DNA from: JAXGXJ01 sp050943595
GTDB taxonomy: Bacteria; Actinomycetota; Thermoleophilia; RBG-16-64-13
Direction: 5' to 3'
Assembly (NCBI GenBank): GCA_050943595.1
Contig: JBMNPM010000011.1
Location: forward strand, 1 to 46,958
Length of the DNA stretch: 46,958 bases
Every line of letters begins with the position of its first letter. Within the stretch, counting starts at the first letter, position 1. Under the pieces are notes generated by a model. It worked only from the letters and a program-made list of their open reading frames with translations, made no database searches and was not told where the DNA came from. Shown here piece after piece: positions 33,214-42,530 of the stretch. A program made the position numbers and the translations under genes.

Positions 33214-33672
33214 GTGAATAAGCGGCAGAGACAGCAGGTGATCCGGCGCGTGCTGCGCGAGCAGCCTATCGCCAGTCAGCGGGAGTTGGTCGAAGCTCTG
33301 TCCCGCGCCGGCTGCGAAGTGACGCAGGCCACCGTCAGCCGCGATCTCCGGGAGATAGGCCTGCAGAAGGGGCGCGAACCTGACGGCAGAATGCGCTATG
33401 TGGTCGTGCCTCGCACGGAGGAACGACCCGACGCGACCGGCGCCTGCGCGAAGATGCTCCGGGATTTCGGGCGCGGGTTGGATACGGCACAGAACCTGTT
33501 GGTGCTGCGCTGTGACCCCGGTTCGGCTCCTGGGTTGGGGAGAGTGATAGACGAACTCGACCATGAGGCCATTCTGGGCTGCGTGGCCGGAGACGACACT
33601 GTTATCGTGGTGACCAAGGATGCACAGACGGCCGATATCGTGTGCACGTTCCTGAGGGAACTGGGAGGATGA
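33214..33672 (+). CDS. argR: Arginine repressor
   Basis: This protein of 152 residues has an N-terminal winged helix (QRELVEALSRAGCEVTQATVSRDLREIGLQK) and a C-terminal oligomerisation and arginine-binding domain (GCVAGDDTVIVVTKDAQTADIV) with the Asp pair that contacts arginine. It starts with GTG at 33214, four bases after the argF stop. Being inside the operon it probably controls, it suggests autoregulation through the argC promoter. Confidence 0.97.
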   Translation: MNKRQRQQVIRRVLREQPIASQRELVEALSRAGCEVTQATVSRDLREIGLQKGREPDGRMRYVVVPRTEERPDATGACAKMLRDFGRGLDTAQNLLVLRCDPGSAPGLGRVIDELDHEAILGCVAGDDTVIVVTKDAQTADIVCTFLRELGG

Positions 33673-34880
33673 CGAACGTGAGTAGAGAGAAGTGCGTGTT
33701 GGCCTATTCTGGGGGGCTCGATACCTCAGCCTTGGTGCCTTATATGACCGAGAAGTATGGCTACGACGTCATTGCCCTCCTGGTGGATGTGGGGCACATG
33801 AAGGACATAGAGGCCTCACGGCAACGCGCGCTTACCGTCGGGGCCGTAGAATCCGTGGTGGTGGACGCCAAGGCGGAGTTCCTCCGTGAGTACGCCTTCG
33901 AAGCCCTCAAGGCCAACGCCCTCTACGAGAACAAGTACCCTCTACACTCCGCGTTGTCCCGGCCCTTGATCGCCAAGAAGATGGTCGAGACCGCGCAGCG
34001 ATTCGGTGTCAAGACCGTGGCCCACGGTTGCACGGCCAAGGGAAACGATCAGGTTCGTTTCGATGTGTCGGTCCGTTGCCTCGATCCCTCCGTAAAGGTG
34101 CTTGGTCCCGCCCGGGAGTGGGGGATGAACCGCCCCGAGATCATCGATTACCTGGCCGCTCGAGATATCGTTTTACCCCTGACCAAAAAGAATCCATACT
34201 CTATCGACGCGAACCTTTGGGGTCGCGCTATCGAGTGTGGTGAGCTGGAGGATCTCTGGGCTTCTGCTCCCAACGACGCCTACGCCTTTTCGGTCGATGC
34301 CGAGAAGGCTCCTAACGAACCGGTGGAGGTGGTCATCGGGTTCGAGAGCGGCCTACCTGTCTCCCTCGACGGTAAGACGATGGACCCCGTCGAACTGGTG
34401 GAGGCCGTGGATGGGGTGGCTGGAGCGAGCGGTTTCGGACGCATCGACATGGTTGAGAACCGCTGTGTGGGCATCAAGAGCCGCGAAGTCTACGAGGCGC
34501 CGGCGGCGCTCTCGCTCATCAGAGCACATAGTGAACTGGAGAACCTTACCTTTCCCCGCGAACTCCAACGCTACAAGTACTTCGTGGACCAACGGATGAC
34601 TGAGCTCATCTACGACGGCCTGTGGTTCAGTCCTCTGGCCGATTGCCTGCGAGCTTTCATCGACGAAAGCCAGAAGTGCGTCAGCGGCGATGTGCGTTTG
34701 CGCTACTACAAGGGGACGTGCAGCGTAGTCGGGCGCCGCTCGCCCAACTCGCTTTACGTAGATACTCTGGCCACCTACGGGTCGAGTGATACCTTCAGCC
34801 ATCAGTCCGCCGTCGGTTTCATCGAACTCTGGGGTCTCCCTACCGAAGTCTGGGCCCGGCGCCACCAGGGTCTGCTCTAG
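33669..34880 (+). CDS. argG: Argininosuccinate synthase
   Basis: It joins citrulline and aspartate at the expense of ATP. The protein is 403 residues from the ATG at 33669, which overlaps the argR stop. The N-terminal PP-loop CVLAYSGGLDTSALVPYM, then HGCTAKGNDQVRFDVS, and the C-terminal KGTCSVVGRRSPNSLY are family signatures. GGGAGG at the end of argR serves as ribosome site. Confidence 0.98.
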   Translation: MTNVSREKCVLAYSGGLDTSALVPYMTEKYGYDVIALLVDVGHMKDIEASRQRALTVGAVESVVVDAKAEFLREYAFEALKANALYENKYPLHSALSRPLIAKKMVETAQRFGVKTVAHGCTAKGNDQVRFDVSVRCLDPSVKVLGPAREWGMNRPEIIDYLAARDIVLPLTKKNPYSIDANLWGRAIECGELEDLWASAPNDAYAFSVDAEKAPNEPVEVVIGFESGLPVSLDGKTMDPVELVEAVDGVAGASGFGRIDMVENRCVGIKSREVYEAPAALSLIRAHSELENLTFPRELQRYKYFVDQRMTELIYDGLWFSPLADCLRAFIDESQKCVSGDVRLRYYKGTCSVVGRRSPNSLYVDTLATYGSSDTFSHQSAVGFIELWGLPTEVWARRHQGLL

Positions 34881-36293
34881 ATGGAGGGAGGGTCCAGCAA
34901 GGGAACCGGCAAGTTGTGGGGCGGGCGCTTTGCGAGTGAACAGTCGCCGCTGTTCGAACGGCTCAATGCATCGATACCCTTCGATCACGCCTTGGCCCCC
35001 TTCGATATAGCCGGGTCGCGGGCTCACGTACGCATGCTGGCGTCGATCGGCGCTCTCAGCGAGGTTGAGCGCGATGAGCTTCTCGTCGCGCTCGACCGGG
35101 TCGCCTGCGAGGTGGAGGAGGGTACTTTCACCTGGCACCTCCAGGACGAGGATATCCACATGGCTATTGAGCGGCGCCTGACCGAGATCGCCGGCCCGGT
35201 GGCCGGCAAGGTGCATACTGGGCGTAGCCGTAACGATCAAGTGGCCCTCGATCTGCAGCTGTATCTACGGTCCGCGGTTCGTGGCCACCAGGGGCGGCTC
35301 GTGTCATTGATGGAGTCCCTCCTCGGTCAGGCCGAAGCCGGAGCTACGCTCATCATGCCCGGCTATACGCACCTGCAACGGGCTCAACCGGTCCTTCTTG
35401 CCCACCACCTGCTGGCCTACTTCTTCATGCTGGAACGCGATTGGGATCGATTCGCAGCCTGGGAAGACTCCTCCTGGATGCCACTGGGGGCAGGAGCTCT
35501 GGCCGGGGTTAACTATCCGCTCGACAGAGAGATGGTGGCCGAGGAGCTGGGTTTCGCCCGCGCGGCCCCCAATGCTATGGATGCGGTGGCTTCGCGGGAC
35601 ACGGCGTTCGCCTATGTGGCCGCCGCTACCAATTGTGCCCTCAATCTGTCCCGTCTGGCCGAGGAGCTGGTGTTGTGGAGCACGCAGGAGTTCGGCCTGG
35701 CCACGCTGCCTGACTCTTGGACGTCGGGATCGAGCATCATGCCGCAGAAACGTAATCCCGACGCTGCGGAGTTGGTGCGGGCCAAGGCGGCCGGCTTTCT
35801 CGGCCGCCTGCAGGGTTTGGGCAGTCTGTTGAAGGGGCTGCCGCTCGCCTACAACAAAGACCTGCAGGAGGACAAGCTGTACGTGTTTGCCACCCGTGGT
35901 GAGCTCGACCTCTGTCTGGAGGCTATGACGGCCATGATTGCCGGTCTCACATTCGATGCCGAACGCGGTCGCAAGGCGGCCGAAGGGGGCTATGCTCAGG
36001 CCACGGATGTAGCCGACTATCTGGTCGAGAAGGGGCTGTCTTTCCGCGAGGCGCATCGGGTGTCGGGGCGGTTGGTCGCTCTTCTTGCCGCGCAGGGTCG
36101 TTCGCTGACGGAGGCGACCCCGGCCGAACTGCAGGGACTCAGTCCCTTATTTGACGATGATTACTATGAGGTAGTCAGGCTGGACCGCGTGCTGGCCGGC
36201 AAAGTCTCCCCGGGGGGCACGGCTCCCCAACGGGTGGCTGAGCAGCTGGCAGTTGCCCGGGCTTCGTTGGATCGCGTGGCGGCCGGGTGGTAG
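34881..36293 (+). CDS. argH: Argininosuccinate lyase
   Basis: This 470-residue fumarase/aspartase superfamily enzyme splits argininosuccinate into arginine and fumarate. KLWGGRFASEQSPLFERLNAS is the N-terminal signature, HTGRSRNDQVALDLQLYLR and GYTHLQRAQPV are substrate-binding, and GSSIMPQKRNPDAAELVRAK is the catalytic serine loop. The ATG at 34881 follows the argG stop without a gap. It is the last gene of the arginine cluster. Confidence 0.98.
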   Translation: MEGGSSKGTGKLWGGRFASEQSPLFERLNASIPFDHALAPFDIAGSRAHVRMLASIGALSEVERDELLVALDRVACEVEEGTFTWHLQDEDIHMAIERRLTEIAGPVAGKVHTGRSRNDQVALDLQLYLRSAVRGHQGRLVSLMESLLGQAEAGATLIMPGYTHLQRAQPVLLAHHLLAYFFMLERDWDRFAAWEDSSWMPLGAGALAGVNYPLDREMVAEELGFARAAPNAMDAVASRDTAFAYVAAATNCALNLSRLAEELVLWSTQEFGLATLPDSWTSGSSIMPQKRNPDAAELVRAKAAGFLGRLQGLGSLLKGLPLAYNKDLQEDKLYVFATRGELDLCLEAMTAMIAGLTFDAERGRKAAEGGYAQATDVADYLVEKGLSFREAHRVSGRLVALLAAQGRSLTEATPAELQGLSPLFDDDYYEVVRLDRVLAGKVSPGGTAPQRVAEQLAVARASLDRVAAGW

Positions 36294-36307
36294 ACATATA
36301 AGCATCG

Positions 36308-36985
36308 ATGATGATACAGCCTACTAATACCGAGTGGGATTTGCCTGCAGGTGACCCTGTACCGGCGCAGTTCTTCGCGCGCCCCTCCGACGTGGTGGCT
36401 CCCGATCTCGTGGGCAAAATCCTGTGGCGTGTGGGTGTGGGAGGTGGCCGCCTGACTGAGGTGGAGGCCTATCTGCCCGTCGACGATCCGGCCTGTCATG
36501 CCTCTCGAGGGCCGACCCGTCGAAATCAAGCCATGTTTGGTCCCCCCGGCTCTCTTTATCTCTACTTGAGCTATGGCGTGCACGTACTGCTAAACCTGGT
36601 GTGCGATCGCGAGTCGCTGGGGTCGGCTGTGCTGGTGCGTTCCTTCGAGCCGCTGGGTGATACATCCAGGCTCAGATTCAACAGGGAGGGGACGGGTAGT
36701 CGCCCGCGGGCGGAGCAACAGCGTCCGGCAATGGGTTGGCTGTCCTGCGGACCCGGGCGGGTGGGGCAGGCCCTCGGTCTGGGGCTCGATCTCAATGGGC
36801 TGTTTTTAGGGCAAGATTCCGGTCTTTACGTTATTGATGATGGGTGGACTTCTCCCCTCGCGGTAGGTACTCGAGTAGGCATAACCAAGGGTGACACCTT
36901 GCCGTTGCGGTTCTTCGCAGCGGACAGCGTGTTCGTGACACGACGGCGACAGTCCCGTGGAGGCCTGGAAGTTTCACGCGGGTGA
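36308..36985 (+). CDS. DNA-3-methyladenine glycosylase (AAG/MPG type)
   Basis: This protein of 225 residues is a base-excision repair enzyme that removes alkylated purines. PSDVVAPDLVGKILWR and the catalytic stretch LTEVEAYLPVDDPACHASRGPTRRNQAMFGPPGSLYLYLSYGVHVLLNLV (general-base Glu in TEVEAY) are unmistakable. CGPGRVGQALGL and the C-terminal WTSPLAVGTRVGITKG complete the fold. It begins 14 bases after argH, so it may be cotranscribed with the arginine genes. Confidence 0.95.
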   Translation: MMIQPTNTEWDLPAGDPVPAQFFARPSDVVAPDLVGKILWRVGVGGGRLTEVEAYLPVDDPACHASRGPTRRNQAMFGPPGSLYLYLSYGVHVLLNLVCDRESLGSAVLVRSFEPLGDTSRLRFNREGTGSRPRAEQQRPAMGWLSCGPGRVGQALGLGLDLNGLFLGQDSGLYVIDDGWTSPLAVGTRVGITKGDTLPLRFFAADSVFVTRRRQSRGGLEVSRG

Positions 36986-37096
36986 GTCGCATTTGAGGTC
37001 TGAGCCCTACACACACGGAGTGTGGAGTGCGGCGGGAGTGCGGCGGAGGAGCGACGCGATGGCCTGACGCGGCGGGGCATCCTCTTCAGTAGCCGG

Positions 37097-39658
37097 TCAG
37101 GATGTGGGCGTGTTGTGAGGGGTTGATTTGCTCCTGGATCTGCCGGGAGTCGATGTGGTCCTGGATGTGGATGTTTCGGGAGTGTCGGCTCCTGAGCTGA
37201 TGGTGAGGCCGATAGTGCTCCCCTGAGCGATCTGGGTTCCTGCGGTCACATCCTGGGCAATCACCAATCCGGCCGGGCTATCATCCGTCGCCTCTGTGAG
37301 TTTAGCCTTAAGTCCCGCTTCTCTCAGCGCCGCCACAGCTGCGCTCCCGTCCAAGCCGATCAGGTTGGGTACGGTGGCGGTTGTTGTTGGTCGGTCGGCC
37401 TGGGCAGATACTGTGAGGGACACCGTCGTTCCCCGGAGATGCCCGCTGTCAGGCCCGGGATTCTGTCTGAGCACGGTACCGGCGATCTCCTTTGAGGATG
37501 TGTCTTCGTCTACAGAGACATCGAACCCGGCCTGGCGGAGGACGGTCTTGGCATCGGCGAGCTTCATACCCACTACGTCGGGCACAGGCGTTTGTCGTTC
37601 GTCGGGAGTCTCCTCACGGGTGTGGAGGTTGCACGTCTCGGTAGGCACGCTGTCCTCGGCGAAGCGGACCTTGATGATCTTCGGACAGGCGTCCGTGGGC
37701 AGGAGGCGTGACTCACTACACACTTCGACTGTCTTCCATCCGTCCGAGGATTGTGGGGCGAAAGTGGACACTGGTAGGTCCTTGACCGCCTCCTTCATGT
37801 AGGCGGACCAGATCTGCGCCGGCAGCGAGCCGCCGGTCACCTTGATGCCGTGCACGTCGGTCATAGGCTTCTGCCCGCCTGGATAGCCGACCCACACGGC
37901 CGTCACGATGTCGGGTGTGTAACCCACGAACCAGGCATCCGCATAGTTCTGGGTGGTGCCCGTCTTGCCTGCAGCCGGCCGGCCTATATCGGCTGCTGTA
38001 CCGGTGCCTTCGCTGATGACCGTCTCTAGACACTGCGTGGCCAATGCTGCCGTATTCTCGTCCAGTACGCGAGACTTCACCACTTCGTTCACTGCCAGCA
38101 CTTGGCCGTCGGCGTCCGCGACCCGCACGATTGTGACCGGCAGCGATGTTCCTTCCGAAGTGAAGGAAGTCGACGACGAGAGGCGTTCTCCTCCGGTGGC
38201 CAGGGTGGCATAGGCCATTGCCATCTCGAGTGGGCTCACGCCCGTCGTCAACCCACCCAGTGCGATGGCCGGGTTGGGGTTCTTGCCCAGCGAGGTCTGG
38301 ATGCCCATGTCGTACGCGGTTTGCGCGACGCTGTCCGCACCCAGTTCCATGATCAGACGCGCATATACGCCGTTAGAGGATGTAGCTGTGGCTTTGGTCA
38401 ACGACATAAGACCCTTATCCGCCGACGAGACTTTCCATTTGCCGCTGGGAAGCGTGACGGTCAGGGGTCCGGATTCGTAGCGCGCATAAGGAGTGATGCC
38501 TTGCTTAAGTGCAGTTACCAGCACGAAGGGCTTGAAGGCCGACCCCGGCTGGCGTCTACCCTGGGTGGCCAGGTTGAATTGGGACACTGAGAAGTCCGAG
38601 CCTCCGACCATGGCCAGCAGGCGTCCGGTGTGGACGTCTATGGACACGAGGGCCGCAGAAGGATCACCGGGCTGATCGAGAACATCGGCCACCGCCGCCT
38701 CGGCCTGTTTCTGAAGAGCCAGATCTATGCTCACGCGTACTTCCAGGCCTCCTTCCAGTACAGTTGAGGAGCCATAGCGGGTCACCAATTGTTCGCGTAC
38801 CATTTCCACCCAATAGGGGAAGTCGCCCCCTCCGTCATTGGCCTTCTCCACGAGGCCCAGCGGTTCATCCAAGGCGCCTTGCAGTTGTGCGCTGGTGATG
38901 TAATGCTGCTGATACATGCGATTCAATACCAGGTCTCTTCGCTGGAGTGCCTTGTCTGGATCGCGTCGGGGGGAATAGGCGGAAGGGGCTTTGGGAAGTC
39001 CGGCTAAGAGCGCAGCCTGGCCGAGAGAGAGTTCTATCGCATGCACACCGTAATACTCTTTGGCAGCCGCTTCGATCCCGTACGCACCTGATCCGAAATA
39101 GATGATGTTCAGATACTCGCTCAGTATCTTCTGCTTCGACCACTGTTTCTCGAGCTGATACGCTAAAACAGCTTCGCGCAACTTGCGATCCATGGTCTTT
39201 TCATCGGTTATGTAGGCGTTCTTGATGTACTGCTGGGTGATGGTCGATCCACCTTGCACAATGTCCTTGCTGCGGATGTTGGCCCAGGCGGCGCGGAGGA
39301 TGCCTCGGAAGTCGACACCCTGGTGCACGTAGAAACGCTCATCCTCGATTGCTACGATGGCGTCTCGCATGATTTGGGGAATCTCATCGGGGTTGAGGAT
39401 TTGACGGTTCTCGACTCCATGGAGTTCGGCGAGGAGGGTGGGGGAGTCCGCGTCGTCAAAGATCCGCGTGGTCTCTGAGGATCCCCGGGCGCTGGCCAGG
39501 TCCACACTGGGGGCGGAGTGATCGATGGATACGTAGAAACCCGCCAATGCGGAAAGCGCGGCTACTATAATGAGCAAGAAGCCGAACAGCGTGCCCTTCA
39601 CCAGCCGGCGGAGGTAGCGCTTGTGGACTTTGTTCGCTGGGTCAGGGTGCCTGGACAT
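37097..39658 (-). CDS. Class A penicillin-binding protein with PASTA domains
   Basis: This protein of about 853 residues has a short cytoplasmic tail and one membrane helix (TLFGFLLIIVAALSALAGFYV). A GT51 transglycosylase domain follows with EDERFYVHQGVDFRGILRA and GGSTITQQYIKNAY. The transpeptidase domain carries the active-site SAFK in RQPGSAFKPF, SSN in ATSSNGVYARL and KTG in AAGKTGTTQNYADAWF. Two PASTA domains follow (VPDVVGMKLADAKTVLRQAGF and VPNLIGLDGSAAVAALREAGL) and a Ser/Thr-rich tail. It polymerises and crosslinks peptidoglycan, and PASTA domains sense wall fragments. The start at MSRHPDP is chosen, although an ATG 36 codons upstream is in frame. It is divergent from tyrS. Confidence 0.95.
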   Translation of the reverse strand: MSRHPDPANKVHKRYLRRLVKGTLFGFLLIIVAALSALAGFYVSIDHSAPSVDLASARGSSETTRIFDDADSPTLLAELHGVENRQILNPDEIPQIMRDAIVAIEDERFYVHQGVDFRGILRAAWANIRSKDIVQGGSTITQQYIKNAYITDEKTMDRKLREAVLAYQLEKQWSKQKILSEYLNIIYFGSGAYGIEAAAKEYYGVHAIELSLGQAALLAGLPKAPSAYSPRRDPDKALQRRDLVLNRMYQQHYITSAQLQGALDEPLGLVEKANDGGGDFPYWVEMVREQLVTRYGSSTVLEGGLEVRVSIDLALQKQAEAAVADVLDQPGDPSAALVSIDVHTGRLLAMVGGSDFSVSQFNLATQGRRQPGSAFKPFVLVTALKQGITPYARYESGPLTVTLPSGKWKVSSADKGLMSLTKATATSSNGVYARLIMELGADSVAQTAYDMGIQTSLGKNPNPAIALGGLTTGVSPLEMAMAYATLATGGERLSSSTSFTSEGTSLPVTIVRVADADGQVLAVNEVVKSRVLDENTAALATQCLETVISEGTGTAADIGRPAAGKTGTTQNYADAWFVGYTPDIVTAVWVGYPGGQKPMTDVHGIKVTGGSLPAQIWSAYMKEAVKDLPVSTFAPQSSDGWKTVEVCSESRLLPTDACPKIIKVRFAEDSVPTETCNLHTREETPDERQTPVPDVVGMKLADAKTVLRQAGFDVSVDEDTSSKEIAGTVLRQNPGPDSGHLRGTTVSLTVSAQADRPTTTATVPNLIGLDGSAAVAALREAGLKAKLTEATDDSPAGLVIAQDVTAGTQIAQGSTIGLTISSGADTPETSTSRTTSTPGRSRSKSTPHNTPTS

Positions 39659-39674
39659 GGGACAAGATGTTACA

Positions 39675-39711
39675 CCAGCGCGGGCTCGGCCATGATATCC
39701 TCCCGCGCTGG
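39675..39711. promoter_or_regulatory. Inverted repeat between divergent pbp and tyrS
   Basis: CCAGCGCGGG (39675-39684) is exactly inverted at 39702-39711 with a 17-base loop. It lies just before both divergent start codons. It may be an operator or an RNA hairpin; the function is unknown. Confidence 0.45.
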
Positions 39712-39720
39712 AGGTGTCCG

Positions 39721-40971
39721 ATGAGTTCAGATTTGCCCCGAGACGTGCCGGCCGAGGTACATGCACAGCTGGATGAATTGCTACTGGGTAGCGTGGATGC
39801 GCTTCCTGCTGACGGGTTGCAGCAGCAACTTATTCGCGCCCGAGCAGAAAACAGACCTTTACGTGTGAAGCTCGGTGTGGATCCTACCGCTCCGGATATC
39901 CATCTGGGACATACCGTCGTATTGCGCAAGCTGGCTCAATTTCAATCTTTCGGTCACCAGGCTGTACTGATAATCGGCGATTTTACGGCTAAAGTGGGCG
40001 ATCCCACAGGTCGCTCCAAGTTGCGCCCGCGCCTCTCCGACGATGAAATCAGCGCGAACGCGGTCACCTATATTGAGCAGGCGGCTAAGGTGCTCGACAT
40101 GGACACAGTCGAACTGGTGCGTAACAGCGACTGGTTGGGGGCGCTGAAGATGGACGAACTGCTCACGCTCACGGCCACCGTGACGGTCGCCCGCATGCTC
40201 GAGAGGGACGATTTCTTGCGTCGCTATCGGGCCAACGAGGCTATATCCATGCTTGAGTTCATGTACCCGCTACTGCAGGGCTATGACAGCGTGGTTGTCC
40301 GGGCGGACGTGGAGTTGGGCGGCACCGATCAGAAGTTCAACCTCCTTATGGGCAGGAACATCATGGAGGCTTACGGTGTGCCACCCCAGAGCATCCTCAC
40401 GGTGCCTCTGTTGGCTGGCACCGACGGCGTGCAGAAGATGTCGAAGTCCTACGGCAACTATATCGGGGTGAACGATGCGCCGAACGATATGTTCGGGAAG
40501 GTGATGTCCATACCCGACGATCTCATGGCAACGTATTTCGGCCTGCTCACCGACATCGGCTGGCGGGAGCTGCAGGCCGTGGAACGAGGGATCGCCGACG
40601 GCAGTTACCATCCGGCGCAGGCGAAAAGGGACCTGGCCGAGAGACTGGTGACCCTCTATCACTCTGCAGAGGCGGGGGCGGCCGCACGCACGTACTTCGA
40701 CCGGGTGTTCAAGGAGAAGGATCGTCCCACCACAATCCCGGAGGCCGCCCTACCGGATACGGCTGTCCGCGACGGTATGGTGTGGCTTCCCCGCTTGTTG
40801 ACCGAGCTTGGTCTGGCGACCTCGAACGGGGAGGCACGGCGACTGGTGGCGCAGAGGGGAGTGAAACTCGACGATGCAGTACTGGAGGATCCGGGTGAGG
40901 AGTTCGACCCAGCGTCGCTCCGGGGAGCGGTGCTACAGGTAGGCAAACGCAAGTTCTTGCGTATCACGTAG
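39721..40971 (+). CDS. tyrS: Tyrosine--tRNA ligase
   Basis: This class I synthetase has 416 residues. LGVDPTAPDIHLGHTVVLRKL contains the HIGH-type motif, and QKMSKSYGNYIGV the KMSKS loop. FMYPLLQGYDSVVVRADVELGGTDQKFNLLMGR is the tyrosine pocket. A C-terminal S4 RNA-binding domain follows (LPRLLTELGLATSNGEARRLVAQRGVKLDD). The length and motif spacing fit the TyrZ-like group. GGAGGTG seven bases ahead supports the ATG at 39721, in preference to an upstream in-frame TTG at 39667. Confidence 0.98.
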   Translation: MSSDLPRDVPAEVHAQLDELLLGSVDALPADGLQQQLIRARAENRPLRVKLGVDPTAPDIHLGHTVVLRKLAQFQSFGHQAVLIIGDFTAKVGDPTGRSKLRPRLSDDEISANAVTYIEQAAKVLDMDTVELVRNSDWLGALKMDELLTLTATVTVARMLERDDFLRRYRANEAISMLEFMYPLLQGYDSVVVRADVELGGTDQKFNLLMGRNIMEAYGVPPQSILTVPLLAGTDGVQKMSKSYGNYIGVNDAPNDMFGKVMSIPDDLMATYFGLLTDIGWRELQAVERGIADGSYHPAQAKRDLAERLVTLYHSAEAGAAARTYFDRVFKEKDRPTTIPEAALPDTAVRDGMVWLPRLLTELGLATSNGEARRLVAQRGVKLDDAVLEDPGEEFDPASLRGAVLQVGKRKFLRIT

Positions 40972-41003
40972 CCTTGCGTATCACGTAGCCGTATCACGTA
41001 GCC
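40961..41003 (+). repeat. Threefold tandem repeat at the tyrS stop codon
   Basis: GTATCACGTAGCC occurs at 40961-40973, 40978-40990 and 40991-41003. The first copy contains the tyrS stop codon (TAG at 40969-40971), so the last codons of the gene have been duplicated downstream. Confidence 0.9.
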
Positions 41004-41137
41004 TTTTCTCCTCTAATAATACCGACTCCCAGAGTGGTCCTCTTTGGACAGGGTGAGACGGCCCGGCCCCATGTGCCGTCTGAGGGTTCTCAAGTAGCAT
41101 CCTTCCTTCGCACTCCGTTCCCTACTATGTCCTAAGC

Positions 41138-41282
41138 GGCTGCTGAGAATGAAACCCGGCTACCTCGCTAAGCAGCACGACAATGCGTCATCGGTCGCGA
41201 ATAGCGCTGCTATTCGCGACCCCTCTATCCTTCTCTCGCACGTGTTGATCGCATTCTGACGGTGAGTCATATTTCAGCAGCC
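41138..41282 (+). repeat. MITE-like repeat, complete copy D
   Basis: This 145-base element has terminal inverted repeats (GGCTGCTGA at 41138-41146, TCAGCAGCC at 41274-41282) and a perfect internal hairpin: 13 bases at 41193-41205, loop GCT, 13 bases at 41209-41221. The left half matches copies A and B, and the right end matches 21100-21115. It has no coding capacity. It lies in the gap (41004-41470) between tyrS and the lipoprotein gene. Confidence 0.75.
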
Positions 41283-41470
41283 TTTTGGTCAGTCGTACGT
41301 GTTGCCCCACCCAGGGGACATCGGATCAAGGTTAAGTGGTCTTATCTCAGTCTCAGCACTCATCTCAGTACCCGCTTGATCCAGCCTCCATCTTTGGTTG
41401 TATGGGCTTCCCGGCAGCGGGGAATATTCTTATTTAACGGCGGCATACTCGGGAAGGAGGGGTGGACTAC

Positions 41471-42193
41471 ATGAAGATGAATATGAAGAGTGCGGAGGTG
41501 CTGCAGGGTGAGATGGTGCTGCGGGGGACTAAAAGGCTGCCGAGCAGGCGTCAGGGGTGGAGTAGCAGGTCGGCCGGAGTGGTGGTTGTGCTGTTGTGCG
41601 TGGTGATTCTTTTCTCTGTCACGGGGTGTGGCGGAGAGGGAAATTCCCGAGAATCTTCTTCCACTTCCTCCGTGAACGTCTCGACCGCGTCCACTCACGG
41701 CCGGTCCACTCAGTCAACGAACGTACGCGCGCTCGATCGTGAGATCCAGGCGGCTTTTGAGGAGATGGCATCCGCTCTAGCACCCCTGCATGTATACGCA
41801 CCTTCACAGTTGCCCGCGGACACCCATCCGGCCGACACTTGGTGGCCGGTGTTGCAGGTGGTGGAACCAGGCCTGTACCAGGGACCCGACAGGCCGAACC
41901 CGCATATGTCACAAGACCCGACCGAACCCAGCGCCGAGATGATTCTAAATACGGAGGACGGCTGGCTGCTCTTTCTGGAGAACTTCCGTGGGGATCTCGG
42001 TGACGCAGAAGGAGAGGTCGTGGGGAGCATCGCTGGGAATACCGCCGTGCGTCATCGACTGGACGGAGGTGTCCTTGTGCAATGGAGCGATGCCGGAAGA
42101 TGGTACGGCGTATTCGGCCGTGGGGTTCCAGAGGAAACTGTGGTTGACGTGGCTCTGGGTATGGGCGTTTTTAGCCCTCCGGCTCGTGATTGA
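41471..42193 (+). CDS. Putative lipoprotein of unknown function
   Basis: This protein of 240 residues starts at the ATG at 41471, with GGAGGGG eight bases upstream. After an unusually long charged leader, a hydrophobic stretch (SAGVVVVLLCVVILFSVTGC) ends in the lipobox VTGC, so the mature protein would be lipid-anchored at that Cys and exposed outside. A Ser/Thr-rich linker follows, then a globular region with AFEEMASALAPLHVYAPSQLPADTHPADTWWP and LVQWSDAGRWYGVFGRGVP. I do not recognise the domain. It stands alone upstream of the rRNA operon. Confidence 0.75.
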   Translation: MKMNMKSAEVLQGEMVLRGTKRLPSRRQGWSSRSAGVVVVLLCVVILFSVTGCGGEGNSRESSSTSSVNVSTASTHGRSTQSTNVRALDREIQAAFEEMASALAPLHVYAPSQLPADTHPADTWWPVLQVVEPGLYQGPDRPNPHMSQDPTEPSAEMILNTEDGWLLFLENFRGDLGDAEGEVVGSIAGNTAVRHRLDGGVLVQWSDAGRWYGVFGRGVPEETVVDVALGMGVFSPPARD

Positions 42194-42449
42194 ATGGATC
42201 CGCGTGGAGGGATTGACAGAAGAGGGTCGATGGGATTACACTTTCTTTTCCAAATGATGCGGTCACACGTTGATAGCAGACACGGTCAGTTCGGAGCGCA
42301 TGGGTAGTCTGGAGTAAGATACCGTCGCTTCACGAAGCCGCCTGTGTATTGAGTAGGGTGGCTTCTTCATTTGGAGGGAAGGTTTGTCGTGCAGAAGCAC
42401 AACCCCGACCGGATGCCCGTGCCGGGCCGGAAATGCATCAGGCAGATGG

Positions 42450-42478
42450 TTGACTATGCCGGGCAGGGGTGTTATTCT
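42450..42478 (+). promoter_or_regulatory. rRNA operon promoter
   Basis: TTGACT (42450-42455) and TATTCT (42473-42478) are 17 bases apart, about 240 bases ahead of the 16S gene and just upstream of the processing stem. Confidence 0.7.
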
Positions 42479-42503
42479 TCTCGGCCGCGCCTAAGAGCGC
42501 AGA

Positions 42504-42530
42504 GGTCTTTGAAAACTGAACAGCGTTGTC
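42504..42530 (+). other. 5' arm of the 16S rRNA processing stem
   Basis: The 27 bases pair with 44380-44406, with a single mismatch. This would enclose the 16S rRNA in a long double-stranded stem of the type cut by RNase III. The segment GGTCTTTGAAAACTGAACAG also includes a CTTTGAAAA boxA-like element. Confidence 0.8.

Noticed and set aside
41988..42257. Overlapping frame at the end of the lipoprotein gene
   Set aside because: It lies out of phase over the lipoprotein coding sequence and has no start signal.
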